From assembly GCF_014256275.1 (NCBI RefSeq), contig NZ_JACCFE010000002.1, forward strand, positions 2,604,001 to 2,668,000: DNA of 64,000 nt, given 5' to 3'. The translations under genes and the position numbers were made by a program. This stretch comes from Rhodococcus sp. 4CII (GTDB lineage: Bacteria; Actinomycetota; Actinomycetes; Mycobacteriales; Mycobacteriaceae). This document shows positions 27,214-35,275 of the stretch, piece by piece; the stretch's first letter is position 1, and every line of letters begins with the position of its first letter. The notes below the pieces were generated by a model. That model did no database searches and had not been told where the DNA came from. It saw nothing but the letters and a program-made list of their open reading frames with translations.

Positions 27214-28173
27214 GTGGCACGAGTTTCCCTGCCGGTTCCCGATGCGCATCCCCCGCTGTCGTTCGAGCGGACCGTGCCACGCAGGTATGTGCATCGGCAA
27301 TCCGTGTCCGAGGTCTTCCTCACCGACTGCGTTCCGCTGCCGGTGCCGGACCGGTTCGTTCTCGCAGCGCAGTGGCCCCGCCTGCACGGCTTCTACCGGA
27401 CGCGCGGGGGGCGCTACGACACGATGCTGTTGGCGGAAACGCTCCGGCAGGCCGCGATCTACCTGGGTCATACCCGCTACCGCGTCCCGTTGCCGAACCG
27501 GTTCGTCATGCAGCACCTGCAGGTTTCCGCGATGCCGGACGCGCTCGCGGTCGGCGGCGCGGCTGCCGACGTGATCGTCGAGGTCGACGTGTCGCGGCAC
27601 GCCTACCGGGGCGACGCGCTCGCCGCGTTCCGCGTCGACCTGCGGTTCCGGCACGGCGGGCGGCAGGTCGGCGCCGCAACCGGTGACGCGGCCGTCTTCC
27701 CGTCGGCCGCGTACACGCGCGCCCGGTGGGGTGATCGCGGGCCACGGACCGTCGGGGCGCCCCGGTGCCCGAACCCCATCCGGTCCGGTCTGGTCGGTCA
27801 TCTCGACGACGCGCACGTGGTCCTGGGACCGCAGGTCGCGCGTGACGAGTGGGAGTTGCGGGTCGACACCGTGCATCCCGTCCTGTTCGACCATCCGTGT
27901 GACCACATTCCGGGGATGCTCCTGCTGGAGGCGCTGCGGCAGGGTGCCTGCGCCCGGCTCGGTTTGCCCGACGTGCACCTCGAATCGCTCGGCGCCACGT
28001 TCCACCGATTCGCCGAACTCGACGAGCGAACGACGATCCGGCTGGACGTGCTCGACGACGACGCCACGTCCGTGCGGGGATCGATACGTCAGGGCGGCGT
28101 GGCGGTCGTCCGGGGCTACGCGGCGCTGGCTACCACAGTCCCTACCGTGGTGAACGCGTGCCCGCGGGTCTAG
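27214..28173 (+). CDS. gblA: Gamma-butyrolactone biosynthesis protein, AfsA/ScbA family
   Basis: This 319-aa protein carries two AfsA hot-dog repeats, one near residues 20-140 (VPRRYVHRQSVSEVFLTD) and one near 190-310 (VHPVLFDHPCDHIPGMLLLEAL). AfsA enzymes join a beta-keto acyl group to dihydroxyacetone phosphate, the first committed step of butyrolactone signal synthesis. The GTG at 27214 is preferred because GGGGAG lies 7 bases before it; an in-frame GTG at 27199 is the alternative. The receptor gene converges on it (CTAG overlap). The R. jostii RHA1 gblA system is the known Rhodococcus precedent. Confidence 0.88.
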   Translation: MARVSLPVPDAHPPLSFERTVPRRYVHRQSVSEVFLTDCVPLPVPDRFVLAAQWPRLHGFYRTRGGRYDTMLLAETLRQAAIYLGHTRYRVPLPNRFVMQHLQVSAMPDALAVGGAAADVIVEVDVSRHAYRGDALAAFRVDLRFRHGGRQVGAATGDAAVFPSAAYTRARWGDRGPRTVGAPRCPNPIRSGLVGHLDDAHVVLGPQVARDEWELRVDTVHPVLFDHPCDHIPGMLLLEALRQGACARLGLPDVHLESLGATFHRFAELDERTTIRLDVLDDDATSVRGSIRQGGVAVVRGYAALATTVPTVVNACPRV

Positions 28174-28817
28174 TCGTCGTCGACGGGTATCCAGCGTGCC
28201 CGCCGGATCCGGGCGATGTCCTGGTGCCGGGTCGCGGGCATGATCCCGGGGAGCAGGAACCCCCACATGTCGTCGACGCGCTGTTCGAGGTCGGTGCGCT
28301 GCGTCAGCACCTGGGAGACGGTCTGCACACCGGTGAAGGCACCGATGACGAACCTTGCCAGCCTCGGTGGGTCGATGTCGGCGAGGAGGTCCCCCTGCTC
28401 GACGGCCCGCCTCGCGAGCATCTCGCAACTGTTGATCCAGTCGAGATAGGGATCTGCGGGGCCCTGGTCGTCGGCGCTGAGTTCGAGGGTGATCCGGATA
28501 CCGGCTCGCACGATGGGGTCGTTCACGATCTGCCGGGCCATTTCATGGCACAGCATCACGATCTGCTCGATCGCCGACACCTGCTCGCGGCCGATCGCCT
28601 CGACCGAGGCGATGGAGATCCGGTGTTGCTCGCCGATGATGAAACGCGCCAGATCCTCTTTCGAACGGAAATGGAAGTACAAGGCCCCCTTCGTGATTCC
28701 GGCGTTCTCGACGATGTTGCCGAGCCGGGCACCTTCGAACCCCGACTTCTCGAACATCTCCGCCGCCCCGCGGACGATCTGCTGTCGGGTCGCCGCAGCA
28801 CGCGCCTGCTGAACCAC
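28170..28817 (-). CDS. gblR: TetR-family gamma-butyrolactone receptor
   Basis: A 215-aa TetR protein. The helix-turn-helix is RLGNIVENAGITKGALYFHFRSKEDLA, with the ITKGALYFHF signature of ScbR/ArpA receptors, and the rest is a ligand domain with the expected tryptophan (MWGFLLPG). Start is the GTG at 28817, placed 7 bases after GGAAAGG; a GTG two codons upstream is too close to that site. It is divergent from gblE by 35 bases and convergent with gblA. It probably represses gblA through the 27136-27155 palindrome until the lactone binds. Confidence 0.87.
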   Translation of the reverse strand: MVQQARAAATRQQIVRGAAEMFEKSGFEGARLGNIVENAGITKGALYFHFRSKEDLARFIIGEQHRISIASVEAIGREQVSAIEQIVMLCHEMARQIVNDPIVRAGIRITLELSADDQGPADPYLDWINSCEMLARRAVEQGDLLADIDPPRLARFVIGAFTGVQTVSQVLTQRTDLEQRVDDMWGFLLPGIMPATRHQDIARIRRARWIPVDDD

Positions 28818-28852
28818 GTTCACACCTTTCCCTGCCGCACGAGAGAAGAACG

Positions 28853-29830
28853 ATGACGATGCAAGGACGGAACACTCGCCCGTTGCCCGGAGAGACGGTA
28901 CCAGCGTCGACCGTGTCGGAGAACGGTCGAACACTGTCGACCCCGTTACGTGTCGCGGTCGTGGGAGCCACGGGGTTCGTCGGATCCGCCGTCGTGACGG
29001 CGTTGGCCGCGTCCGGAATCCGCTGCATCGCGGTCGCCCGCGGCCCGTGGCACCCGGACGTTCCGGGCGTGACGTTCGCGCGTGCGGATCTGACCGACCC
29101 GGGGGGTCTCACCGCGGCGCTCGCGGGAGCCGATGTGGTGATCCACGCCGCGTCCTACACCGGCGACGACGCGGCGCGATGCGTCACCGTCAACGTCGAC
29201 GGCACCGAGAACCTTCTCACCGCCGCGGCGCGAAACGGCGTCAGCCGGGTTCTCTACATCAGCACGATCGGCGTCTACGGTCCCGGACCGCACAGCGGAA
29301 TCGGCGAGAACGAGGCCGGCCCCGCGCCCGTCTCCGCGGTGAGCGCGTCCAGGCTGACCGCCGAACAGCGGGTCCTCGCCCAGGGCGGCTGCGTCGTCCG
29401 TCCCGGGTTCGTCCACGGTCCCGGCGACCGCTGGTTCGTCCCCGGACTGGTCCGGATCCTCGGGACGCTCGGTGCCTGGGTCGACGAGGGACGGTCCCGG
29501 GTGTCGATCATCGCGGTGACCGACCTCGCCCGACTCGTCGCGGACCTCGCCGTGCTGTCGCCCGCGCACCCCGGCGCCGTGTTCCACGCCTGCCACCCGG
29601 ACCCGGTGACCGTCCGCGAACTCGGGCAGGCACTCGCGGACGCGGGCCTGCTGGCGCTACCGGCGACCAGCCTCACCTTCGACGAAGCAGTCGTGACCGG
29701 CGCCGGGCACGGCCTGACCGAACGACACCTCGACCTGATCGGCCGCGATCACTGGTACGACCCGACCCGCATCTGGGCCGCCACCGGCACGGGCGTCGAC
29801 CACGGCGCCCTGCACCGGTTCCCGACCTGA
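28853..29830 (+). CDS. gblE: NAD-dependent epimerase/dehydratase, butyrolactone-associated
   Basis: A 325-aa extended SDR: dinucleotide motif VVGATGFVGSAVV near residues 35-47, IHAASYTGDD, NVDGTENLL and ISTIGVYGPG. The usual YxxxK is not obvious (SASRLTAEQRVL occupies that region), so the catalytic Tyr may be replaced. The first 30 residues look unstructured. GAGAGAAG precedes the ATG. Its place beside gblR matches the Rhodococcus gbl cluster, where it is thought to process the butyrolactone precursor. Confidence 0.8.
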   Translation: MTMQGRNTRPLPGETVPASTVSENGRTLSTPLRVAVVGATGFVGSAVVTALAASGIRCIAVARGPWHPDVPGVTFARADLTDPGGLTAALAGADVVIHAASYTGDDAARCVTVNVDGTENLLTAAARNGVSRVLYISTIGVYGPGPHSGIGENEAGPAPVSAVSASRLTAEQRVLAQGGCVVRPGFVHGPGDRWFVPGLVRILGTLGAWVDEGRSRVSIIAVTDLARLVADLAVLSPAHPGAVFHACHPDPVTVRELGQALADAGLLALPATSLTFDEAVVTGAGHGLTERHLDLIGRDHWYDPTRIWAATGTGVDHGALHRFPT

Positions 29831-29932
29831 CGCATTCTCCGTCGCACGGAACGCCCCGTCTTCGTCCGCCGCCCCCGCACGAGGTGTATACCCAGATTGA
29901 GGATCATGTCCCCCACCTGACGGAGTGTCGAG

Positions 29933-30724
29933 ATGGCCCTTCTCGCCGAGATCATCGTGGACACCGACGGCGACAGCCGGGTAGTGGTGCTGTATCCGGT
30001 GATGTGGCTGTTCGTCGCGGTCCTGGTCACGTTCGTCGTCACCCGGATCATCACCCGCCGGATCCGTGTGAAGACGGGAGCGGCGGACGCGGACGACCCG
30101 GAGCCGGGAGGCGGTCTGATCGGCGACATCACCGTCGGCGGCGTACACGTCCACCACCAGGTTCTCGGAATCCTCCTCATGACCCTCGCCGGAGTGGCGC
30201 TCATCGCCACCACTCCGGAGGGCACGGCGCTGAACATCTTCGCGGCGGCGTTCGGGGTCGGCCTCGCGCTCACCTTCGACGAGTTCGCGCTGTGGGTGCA
30301 CCTCGACGACGTGTACTGGAGCACCGCCGGCCGAAAGTCGGTGGATGCGATCTTCTGCGCGCTGATGATCACCGGACTGATGATCGGCGGCGCCGAACTC
30401 GTGACCGGACGGATCGGCACCGCCGAATGGTGGGCGTCGATCGGGTACCTGTTCGTCGCGCTCGGCATCTCGGTGATCTGCCTGCTGAAGGGCAAGTTCG
30501 TCACGGGGATCGTCGGGGTGGTCTTCCAGCCGGTCGCGATCGTCGGCGCGATCCGCCTGGCCAAACCCGATTCATGGTGGGCGGTGCGCCGCTACCGGAC
30601 CAGGCCGAAGCGGATGGCCCGCTCCGAGGCACGATTCGACGAGCGTTACCACGCGCGCTGGAACCGGGCACGGGACTTCGTGGCCGGGACGCCGGACCCC
30701 CATCACGCCGGCACGCAACACTAG
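29933..30724 (+). CDS. Integral membrane protein of unknown function
   Basis: A 263-aa protein with about six predicted transmembrane segments, the first near residues 20-40. A conserved-looking block in the middle reads GGVHVHHQVLGI and, after two helices, FDEFALWVHLDDVYW; the His and Asp residues could bind a metal or form an active site in the membrane. The C-terminus is basic and cytosolic. It overlaps the convergent hypC by four bases. The family is found in actinobacteria; I do not know its function. Confidence 0.75.
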   Translation: MALLAEIIVDTDGDSRVVVLYPVMWLFVAVLVTFVVTRIITRRIRVKTGAADADDPEPGGGLIGDITVGGVHVHHQVLGILLMTLAGVALIATTPEGTALNIFAAAFGVGLALTFDEFALWVHLDDVYWSTAGRKSVDAIFCALMITGLMIGGAELVTGRIGTAEWWASIGYLFVALGISVICLLKGKFVTGIVGVVFQPVAIVGAIRLAKPDSWWAVRRYRTRPKRMARSEARFDERYHARWNRARDFVAGTPDPHHAGTQH

Positions 30725-30975
30725 CTGTCGTCGGCCGCCCGCGAGCGCCCCATCATCTCCAGCCCCGCCATCGCCTTCTCCGCGCCCGCCTCGTCCACCT
30801 TCTCCATGGCGAAACCCATGTGGATGACGATCCAGTCGCCCGGCTCCAGTCGGACGTCTTCGGGGAGCATCCCGACGTTCACCTTGCGTTGTTCGCCGAC
30901 GACGTCGACGAGCGCGAGCTGGTTTCCGTAGCCCTCCAGCATGCGCACCACCCGACCGGGAATACCGAGACACAC
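30721..30975 (-). CDS. hypC: Hydrogenase maturation chaperone HypC
   Basis: An 84-aa HypC/HupF protein with the essential N-terminal cysteine in MCLGIPGRVV (GTG start) and the EPGDWIVIHMGFAMEKVDE segment. HypC carries the Fe(CN)2CO unit with HypD and delivers it to the large subunit. Last gene of the hydrogenase operon, 3 bases after the protease gene. hypD, hypE and hypF are not in the window. Confidence 0.93.
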   Translation of the reverse strand: MCLGIPGRVVRMLEGYGNQLALVDVVGEQRKVNVGMLPEDVRLEPGDWIVIHMGFAMEKVDEAGAEKAMAGLEMMGRSRAADDS

Positions 30976-30978
30976 GAT

Positions 30979-31491
30979 TCAGCCCTCCGTCCCGTCCGGT
31001 AGCACCGTGGCAGTGGAGTCGGACGTCAGCAGTTGATCCACGATCTCGAACACCGCGTCGACGGCCGGCCCGACGGCGGCCTCGACCCGCGGCGACAGCC
31101 CGATCCCCTCGTCGGTGGTCGCCACCTGACAGCCGAGCACCACGGTCCGGGGCGGGGTTCCGCCGAGGGCGCGCAGACTCGCGAAGACCGCTGCCGGATC
31201 CATGCTGTGGGCGTCGAGCGGCGCCACCGGACCCGCCTCGGGCCCGACCTCGAACACACGCAGCGCACCGGGCTCACCCCGATCCGGAACGGCGTCCACC
31301 AGGAGGAGCGCACCCCACCCGTCGAGCAGCTCGTACGCCAGATGCGTTCCACGGATGCCGAAATCGACGGCACGGACACCCGGCGGCAGCGACCTCGTCG
31401 CGACACCTCGCAGCACTTCGGGTCCGAAACCGTCGTCTCCGAAGAAGATGTTGCCCACACCGGCAACCAGCAGCCGCCTGTCCACCGTCAC
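30979..31491 (-). CDS. [NiFe]-hydrogenase maturation protease
   Basis: A 170-aa HybD/HycI-type endopeptidase. It starts VAGVGNIFFGDDGFGPEV, where the Glu/Asp residues bind nickel, and continues with VDFGIRGTHLAYELLDG and a DAHSMDPAAV region. It should clip the C-terminal peptide of the large subunit after the final His once nickel is in place. GTG start; located between the 39-aa peptide gene and hypC. Confidence 0.9.
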   Translation of the reverse strand: MTVDRRLLVAGVGNIFFGDDGFGPEVLRGVATRSLPPGVRAVDFGIRGTHLAYELLDGWGALLLVDAVPDRGEPGALRVFEVGPEAGPVAPLDAHSMDPAAVFASLRALGGTPPRTVVLGCQVATTDEGIGLSPRVEAAVGPAVDAVFEIVDQLLTSDSTATVLPDGTEG

Positions 31492-31498
31492 GTGCAGC

Positions 31499-31618
31499 TC
31501 ACATCTGCCGCATACGCAGATACCGCTTGATGTCGGGGAGCGCGATGATGGCGACCGCCACTCCGGCCACCGCGACCAACGCCAGCGCAGCGGTGGTGGC
31601 CTCTCCGAGAATCTTCAT
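31499..31618 (-). CDS. 39-aa membrane peptide, DUF6893-like
   Basis: The peptide begins MKILGEATTAALALVAVAG, runs through a hydrophobic helix of about 20 residues and ends LPDIKRYLRMRQM, a basic tail. It is an ordinary member of the small family found in actinobacterial hydrogenase loci. Its ATG overlaps the stop of the 469-aa gene (ATGA) and the protease gene starts 7 bases after it. A single-pass membrane anchor for the hydrogenase is a reasonable inference; there is no direct evidence. Confidence 0.8.
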   Translation of the reverse strand: MKILGEATTAALALVAVAGVAVAIIALPDIKRYLRMRQM

Positions 31619-33024
31619 GATTGTTCATCCTTTCCGGTGTCGGCCGATACGGGCTCCACCTCGTCCGGGGCGAAGTACAGATACCGTCCGTACCACTCGT
31701 GCAACTCCGAGGCAGGGTCGTCGATCATGACGACACCGACGTGGGTGCCGCCGTCCACGTCGGCGTGCACGGTCACGACCCGAGCCAGCTGTCCCGCGAA
31801 GAAGAGGTCCTGCGCGTCGGCCCGGCGCGACGGGTGGATCCGCACCACGGTGCCCTTCGCCACCCGGACCCCGTTCACGATGACGCCGTCGACGTCGGGA
31901 CGGACGGCGGTGTCGGCGTCCGGGTCCCACCACGGCACGTCGTCGGTCAGTTCCGGGACGAGCCCCATGTCGGGGACGCCCGGGCCCTGCGGGTGCGGGT
32001 CGGGGAGACGCGGGTCCCGGAGGACGCCGTGCATCTGGGCGAGCGTCGCCGGCGACATCTGCTCGCAGCGGTCGATGATCTGGGCGGCCAGCGGGTCGGT
32101 GGCGCGGGCCTGCCGCTTCTCCTCCTCGGTGAGCGTCATGACCCGGAGGGTGAGGATTTCGTCGATCTCGGTGGCGTCGAACAGGGCTCCGTCGCTCTGC
32201 TCGGCCACCTCGGGGTGGTCGTACAGGATGATCGGCGACACCAGCACCAGATCCGTTTCCCCCGGCAGGCCGGCGAGCACCGGGTAGCACCGGTGCTGCA
32301 CACACGTGCCCGCCAATTGCTCGGCTGCGGAAGGGGGTTCGAGGAGCGAGACGAATTCGCTGTTCTCGGCCGCCAGGATCAGGTGCGCCCCGATCAACGA
32401 GTGCCTGATGGCCGAATCCTTCGACCACGTGCCGATCGCGTCGATCTTCACGTTCGCGGTCGACACCCGCAGCAGGTCCAGTCCGCCGTGCCGGTCACTG
32501 CCGACGCGCACGACCGCCCGCAGCGGCCACCGGGTCCGCACCACGCGCCCGGCGACGGTGCCGTCCGCCTCACGCAACTCCTCGACGTCCACGCCGCCCT
32601 CGACGTCGACGTCGAGCCGGCAGTCCTCGAGCTCCCCGGCCGGGTACACCGTGCCCAGATCGATCTCGCGTTCCACCGCCTCGTCCCAGCTGAGCCAGCT
32701 CGTTCCCGCGACGGTCAGTTCGTCGACGGGAACGAAGTCCGGCGATCCGTCGACCACGCGCTCGACGCTCCGCACCTGAAGCTGCAGGAATCGCACCGTG
32801 ACGTTCACCCCAACCCGGTCACCGGCCCGCATCAGCGTCTGGCAGGACATCCGGGGGTCCTCACCGACCCCCGACTCCATCGCCCCGGGCGGCCCGAGCA
32901 CTCCGAATTGCCACCGCGACTGATTCTTCGACGAGCTCGCGCGATACGGATACAGCAGGTAACCCTCGTAGAGCACCGCGTCGGCCACGGCACGTACACG
33001 CTGCAGGGACGCCGGGGAGATCAC
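31615..33024 (-). CDS. Hydrogenase-locus conserved protein of unknown function (469 aa)
   Basis: The reading frame extends further upstream, but the real start is the GTG at 33024 that overlaps the DUF6084 stop (GTGA) and gives VISPASLQRVRAVADAVLYEG. The protein is acidic and soluble. An N-terminal block has YEGYLLYPYRASSSKNQSRW and a middle block LIGAHLILAAENSEFVSLL. There is a cluster QHRCYPVLAG, a C-terminal SH3-like segment VAKGTVVRIHPSRRADAQD, and GRYLYFAPDEVEPV at the end. Proteins of this kind accompany group 1h hydrogenases; the SH3-like part may bind the hydrogenase. I do not recognise a catalytic motif. Confidence 0.7.
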   Translation of the reverse strand: MISPASLQRVRAVADAVLYEGYLLYPYRASSSKNQSRWQFGVLGPPGAMESGVGEDPRMSCQTLMRAGDRVGVNVTVRFLQLQVRSVERVVDGSPDFVPVDELTVAGTSWLSWDEAVEREIDLGTVYPAGELEDCRLDVDVEGGVDVEELREADGTVAGRVVRTRWPLRAVVRVGSDRHGGLDLLRVSTANVKIDAIGTWSKDSAIRHSLIGAHLILAAENSEFVSLLEPPSAAEQLAGTCVQHRCYPVLAGLPGETDLVLVSPIILYDHPEVAEQSDGALFDATEIDEILTLRVMTLTEEEKRQARATDPLAAQIIDRCEQMSPATLAQMHGVLRDPRLPDPHPQGPGVPDMGLVPELTDDVPWWDPDADTAVRPDVDGVIVNGVRVAKGTVVRIHPSRRADAQDLFFAGQLARVVTVHADVDGGTHVGVVMIDDPASELHEWYGRYLYFAPDEVEPVSADTGKDEQS

Positions 33025-33668
33025 GCGATCACCTCCCCGGCTCCCTGCAGCAGGTCTGCGATGGCGACATCGAGGCCGATCAGCCCGTGCGCCGCCTTGT
33101 ACCGCGCCAGCGCGGCGAGCGTGTCGTGGTCGAGACGCACCCACCCCGTGTTCGGGTAGTGCGCCTGCACGAGTTCGCGCCACACGGCGACCGGCAGGTC
33201 GAACGTCGATTCCCGGTCCCAGGGAATTCGCTCCACCCCGAAACCCGCGACCCCCCGGGTGAACACCGTTCCGCTGAACAGAAACACCAGCGGCACCGTC
33301 GACCCGGCGCCGTCCAGGGCGTGCAGATACTTCGAGGCGGTCACCTCGAAGTCGTACGTACACGGCAGCGGCAACTCCACCACGCTCGACCCGGTGAACC
33401 CCTGGGCCACGGTGCTGGTCTGCATCCACTGGAAGGGTTTCAGGGTCGACGTCCACCGCTCACGGGGCCCGAACAGATCGAGGAGGCCCTCCACCTCGGC
33501 GTCCGTGTACCGGCGGCGCTGCGGGTCGATGCGCACCTGGCACCGGACGGCCATCGCATGCACGACGGCACCCGTCGACTCTGTCACCGCCACGCGCGCA
33601 GTGAGATTCGGCGCAACCGCGAACGGCTCCGGAAACACGTCCTCGACGTGGAACGACAACTCGGTCAC
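33021..33668 (-). CDS. DUF6084 family protein of the hydrogenase operon
   Basis: A 215-aa soluble protein starting TELSFHVEDVFPEPFAVAPNL, with a central PLPCTYDFEVTASKYLHAL and a late FDLPVAVWRELVQAHYPNTGW. It matches the DUF6084 pattern found only beside group 1h hydrogenases. Start GTG overlaps the DUF5947 stop, and its own stop overlaps the next GTG. No enzymatic motif is visible; a scaffolding or maturation role is inferred from gene order. Confidence 0.8.
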   Translation of the reverse strand: MTELSFHVEDVFPEPFAVAPNLTARVAVTESTGAVVHAMAVRCQVRIDPQRRRYTDAEVEGLLDLFGPRERWTSTLKPFQWMQTSTVAQGFTGSSVVELPLPCTYDFEVTASKYLHALDGAGSTVPLVFLFSGTVFTRGVAGFGVERIPWDRESTFDLPVAVWRELVQAHYPNTGWVRLDHDTLAALARYKAAHGLIGLDVAIADLLQGAGEVIA

Positions 33669-34309
33669 GTCGGCTCCTTCGCGACGCGACTACGCGCACG
33701 CACCGTCTCGAAGAACGTGTCGATGACCCGGCGAGCGTCCTGGCCGCCGTCGAATCCCCGCCACACCTGCCGCAATTCACCCACCAGCTGATAACAGGCA
33801 TCGATGGGGACGAGATAGCACTCGGGGTCGCCGTCGCCGTGCTCGGGGACCCTCAGCAACAGCGCTTCGGTATCGGCGGCGAGTTGGCCGAGCGCCGGGT
33901 TGGCGGCGAGCACACCATCCCAGGCATCGAGTGGAAGCTCCGATTCGGTGGCCCCCGCCGGTCCCGGATAGAACGCGACGGTCTTGGCCAGCAGCGAGTT
34001 CCGGAACACGAACGCGAGCCCGACGGGGATCTCCAATTCGTCCCAGCGTCCCGGTGCGAGTTCGAAGTTCGGAAACGACAGGTAGCGTTCCGGGACGGCC
34101 CGGAAGCGCAGTTCGGCGTTCTCGTCGGTGAACAGCAGATAGCACCCACGGCACACGCACATGAGCTGCCGGTCCTGCACATTGACCACGTGCTGATGCG
34201 CGTCGGCGATCGGTTCGGCGCACATGTCGCACCGCTCCCCGACCACCGGCTTCGGCCGCTCCGACGCGATGCGCTGCAGAATCCGCAGCCCGTTACCCGA
34301 CGGGCTCAT
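33665..34309 (-). CDS. DUF5947 family protein of the hydrogenase operon
   Basis: A 214-aa protein with two zinc-ribbon-like Cys pairs near the N-terminus (GERCDMCAEPI and MCVCRGCYLLF), then FVFRNSLLAKTVAFYPGPAGATES. This fits DUF5947, a partner of actinobacterial hydrogenases. ATG at 34309 shares one base with the upstream stop. It may bind zinc or an iron-sulfur cluster; role unknown. Confidence 0.8.
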   Translation of the reverse strand: MSPSGNGLRILQRIASERPKPVVGERCDMCAEPIADAHQHVVNVQDRQLMCVCRGCYLLFTDENAELRFRAVPERYLSFPNFELAPGRWDELEIPVGLAFVFRNSLLAKTVAFYPGPAGATESELPLDAWDGVLAANPALGQLAADTEALLLRVPEHGDGDPECYLVPIDACYQLVGELRQVWRGFDGGQDARRVIDTFFETVRARSRVAKEPT

Positions 34310-35265
34310 CACGCCACCTCCGCGGCGGGCACCGCGACGGAGACGACGCCGTCGCGGACGAGGACCGGAAGCGGCGCCAGCGTCTCGGCGTCGGCGTCGC
34401 CGTCGAGCCGGAGACCCGCACGGCGGGGGTCGAAGTGCGCCCGGCACGACGGGCAGCGCAGCACCGCGTCACCGACCTGCCCGCCCGCCCTCCGCTGCAG
34501 GGTGGCCCCGGCCAGCGAACGCGTGCAGGCGGCGCACCGGTCCCGGTACGCGAACAGCTGCTCCCCGATTCGGCACACCAGGATCGGCAACCCGGCCACG
34601 GAGAACCCGGCGACCTCGCCCGGCGCGAGCTCCTCGAGTTCGGGAGCCGACACCCACGTCCCGGTGCCACCGGGTCCGTCCGACCCATTCGAATGCACAT
34701 GGGAGAAGAGCGATTCCGCGGCGATCAGTCCGGATCCGGCCGCGGGTGTCGCACCCACCACCTCGATGTCGACGGTTTCCGGTGCGGCGGCGAGGACCGC
34801 GTCCTTGACCGCGAGTTCCAACGTCACCGCCGACGACGGGCAGCTCTGACAGCTCCCGGTCAACCGCAGCCGCACCACCCCGTCCACCACACCGAGCAGT
34901 TCGACGTCACCGCCGTGCGAGCCCAGGTACGGGCGGACACTGTCGAGCGCGGTCGCCACCCTCGACTCGACGTCGTGCGGATGAAGCCCGTTGACCAGCA
35001 GCAGGCTGGCCACGAGTTCGTCGCCTGCCAGCCTGTCGACGAGTTCGTCGTCGCGGTCGCCGATGATCTCGAGGATCCGCTCCAACCCGGCGCCGTACAG
35101 TTCGACGACTTCACGGACCAGTTGTTCCGCACGCTCACGCGCCACCGAACCGCCTGTCGAACTCGCGTCCAACAGGCTGTCGATGCGTTCGCCGGCTGTC
35201 CGCCACCGATCGGGGGCTTCCTCTACTGCGTCACTCCCCCACGTCTCCGATCCAGCACTCTCCAT
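34309..35265 (-). CDS. NifU-domain/Rieske-like [Fe-S] protein of the hydrogenase operon (HucE-like)
   Basis: This 318-aa protein has a helical N-terminus, a NifU C-terminal-type domain (residues about 100-175; VRPYLGSHGGDVELL and GSCQSCPSS, whose CxxC binds a cluster), then a Rieske-like ferredoxin domain with YRDRCAACTRSL and CPSCRAHFDPRRAG. The second pair has CxxCxxH where a classic Rieske has CxxH, so the ligand set is unusual. In M. smegmatis the equivalent gene sits beside hucSL. It may supply clusters or carry electrons from the hydrogenase. Start is 10 bases after hhyL. Confidence 0.82.
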   Translation of the reverse strand: MESAGSETWGSDAVEEAPDRWRTAGERIDSLLDASSTGGSVARERAEQLVREVVELYGAGLERILEIIGDRDDELVDRLAGDELVASLLLVNGLHPHDVESRVATALDSVRPYLGSHGGDVELLGVVDGVVRLRLTGSCQSCPSSAVTLELAVKDAVLAAAPETVDIEVVGATPAAGSGLIAAESLFSHVHSNGSDGPGGTGTWVSAPELEELAPGEVAGFSVAGLPILVCRIGEQLFAYRDRCAACTRSLAGATLQRRAGGQVGDAVLRCPSCRAHFDPRRAGLRLDGDADAETLAPLPVLVRDGVVSVAVPAAEVA

Positions 35266-35275
35266 GCGTCCCTCG

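Noticed and set aside
28818..28852. A GblR operator between gblR and gblE
   Set aside because: No palindrome like the one at 27136-27155 could be found in the 35-base gap.
29047..31002. A 651-codon plus-strand frame
   Set aside because: Overlaps gblE and the membrane protein in another frame and is extremely Arg-rich, so it is a shadow.
31615..33456. Longer 613-aa version of the hydrogenase-locus protein
   Set aside because: The first 144 codons are Arg-rich and antiparallel to DUF6084 sequence; the GTGA overlap at 33021-33024 gives a normal start.
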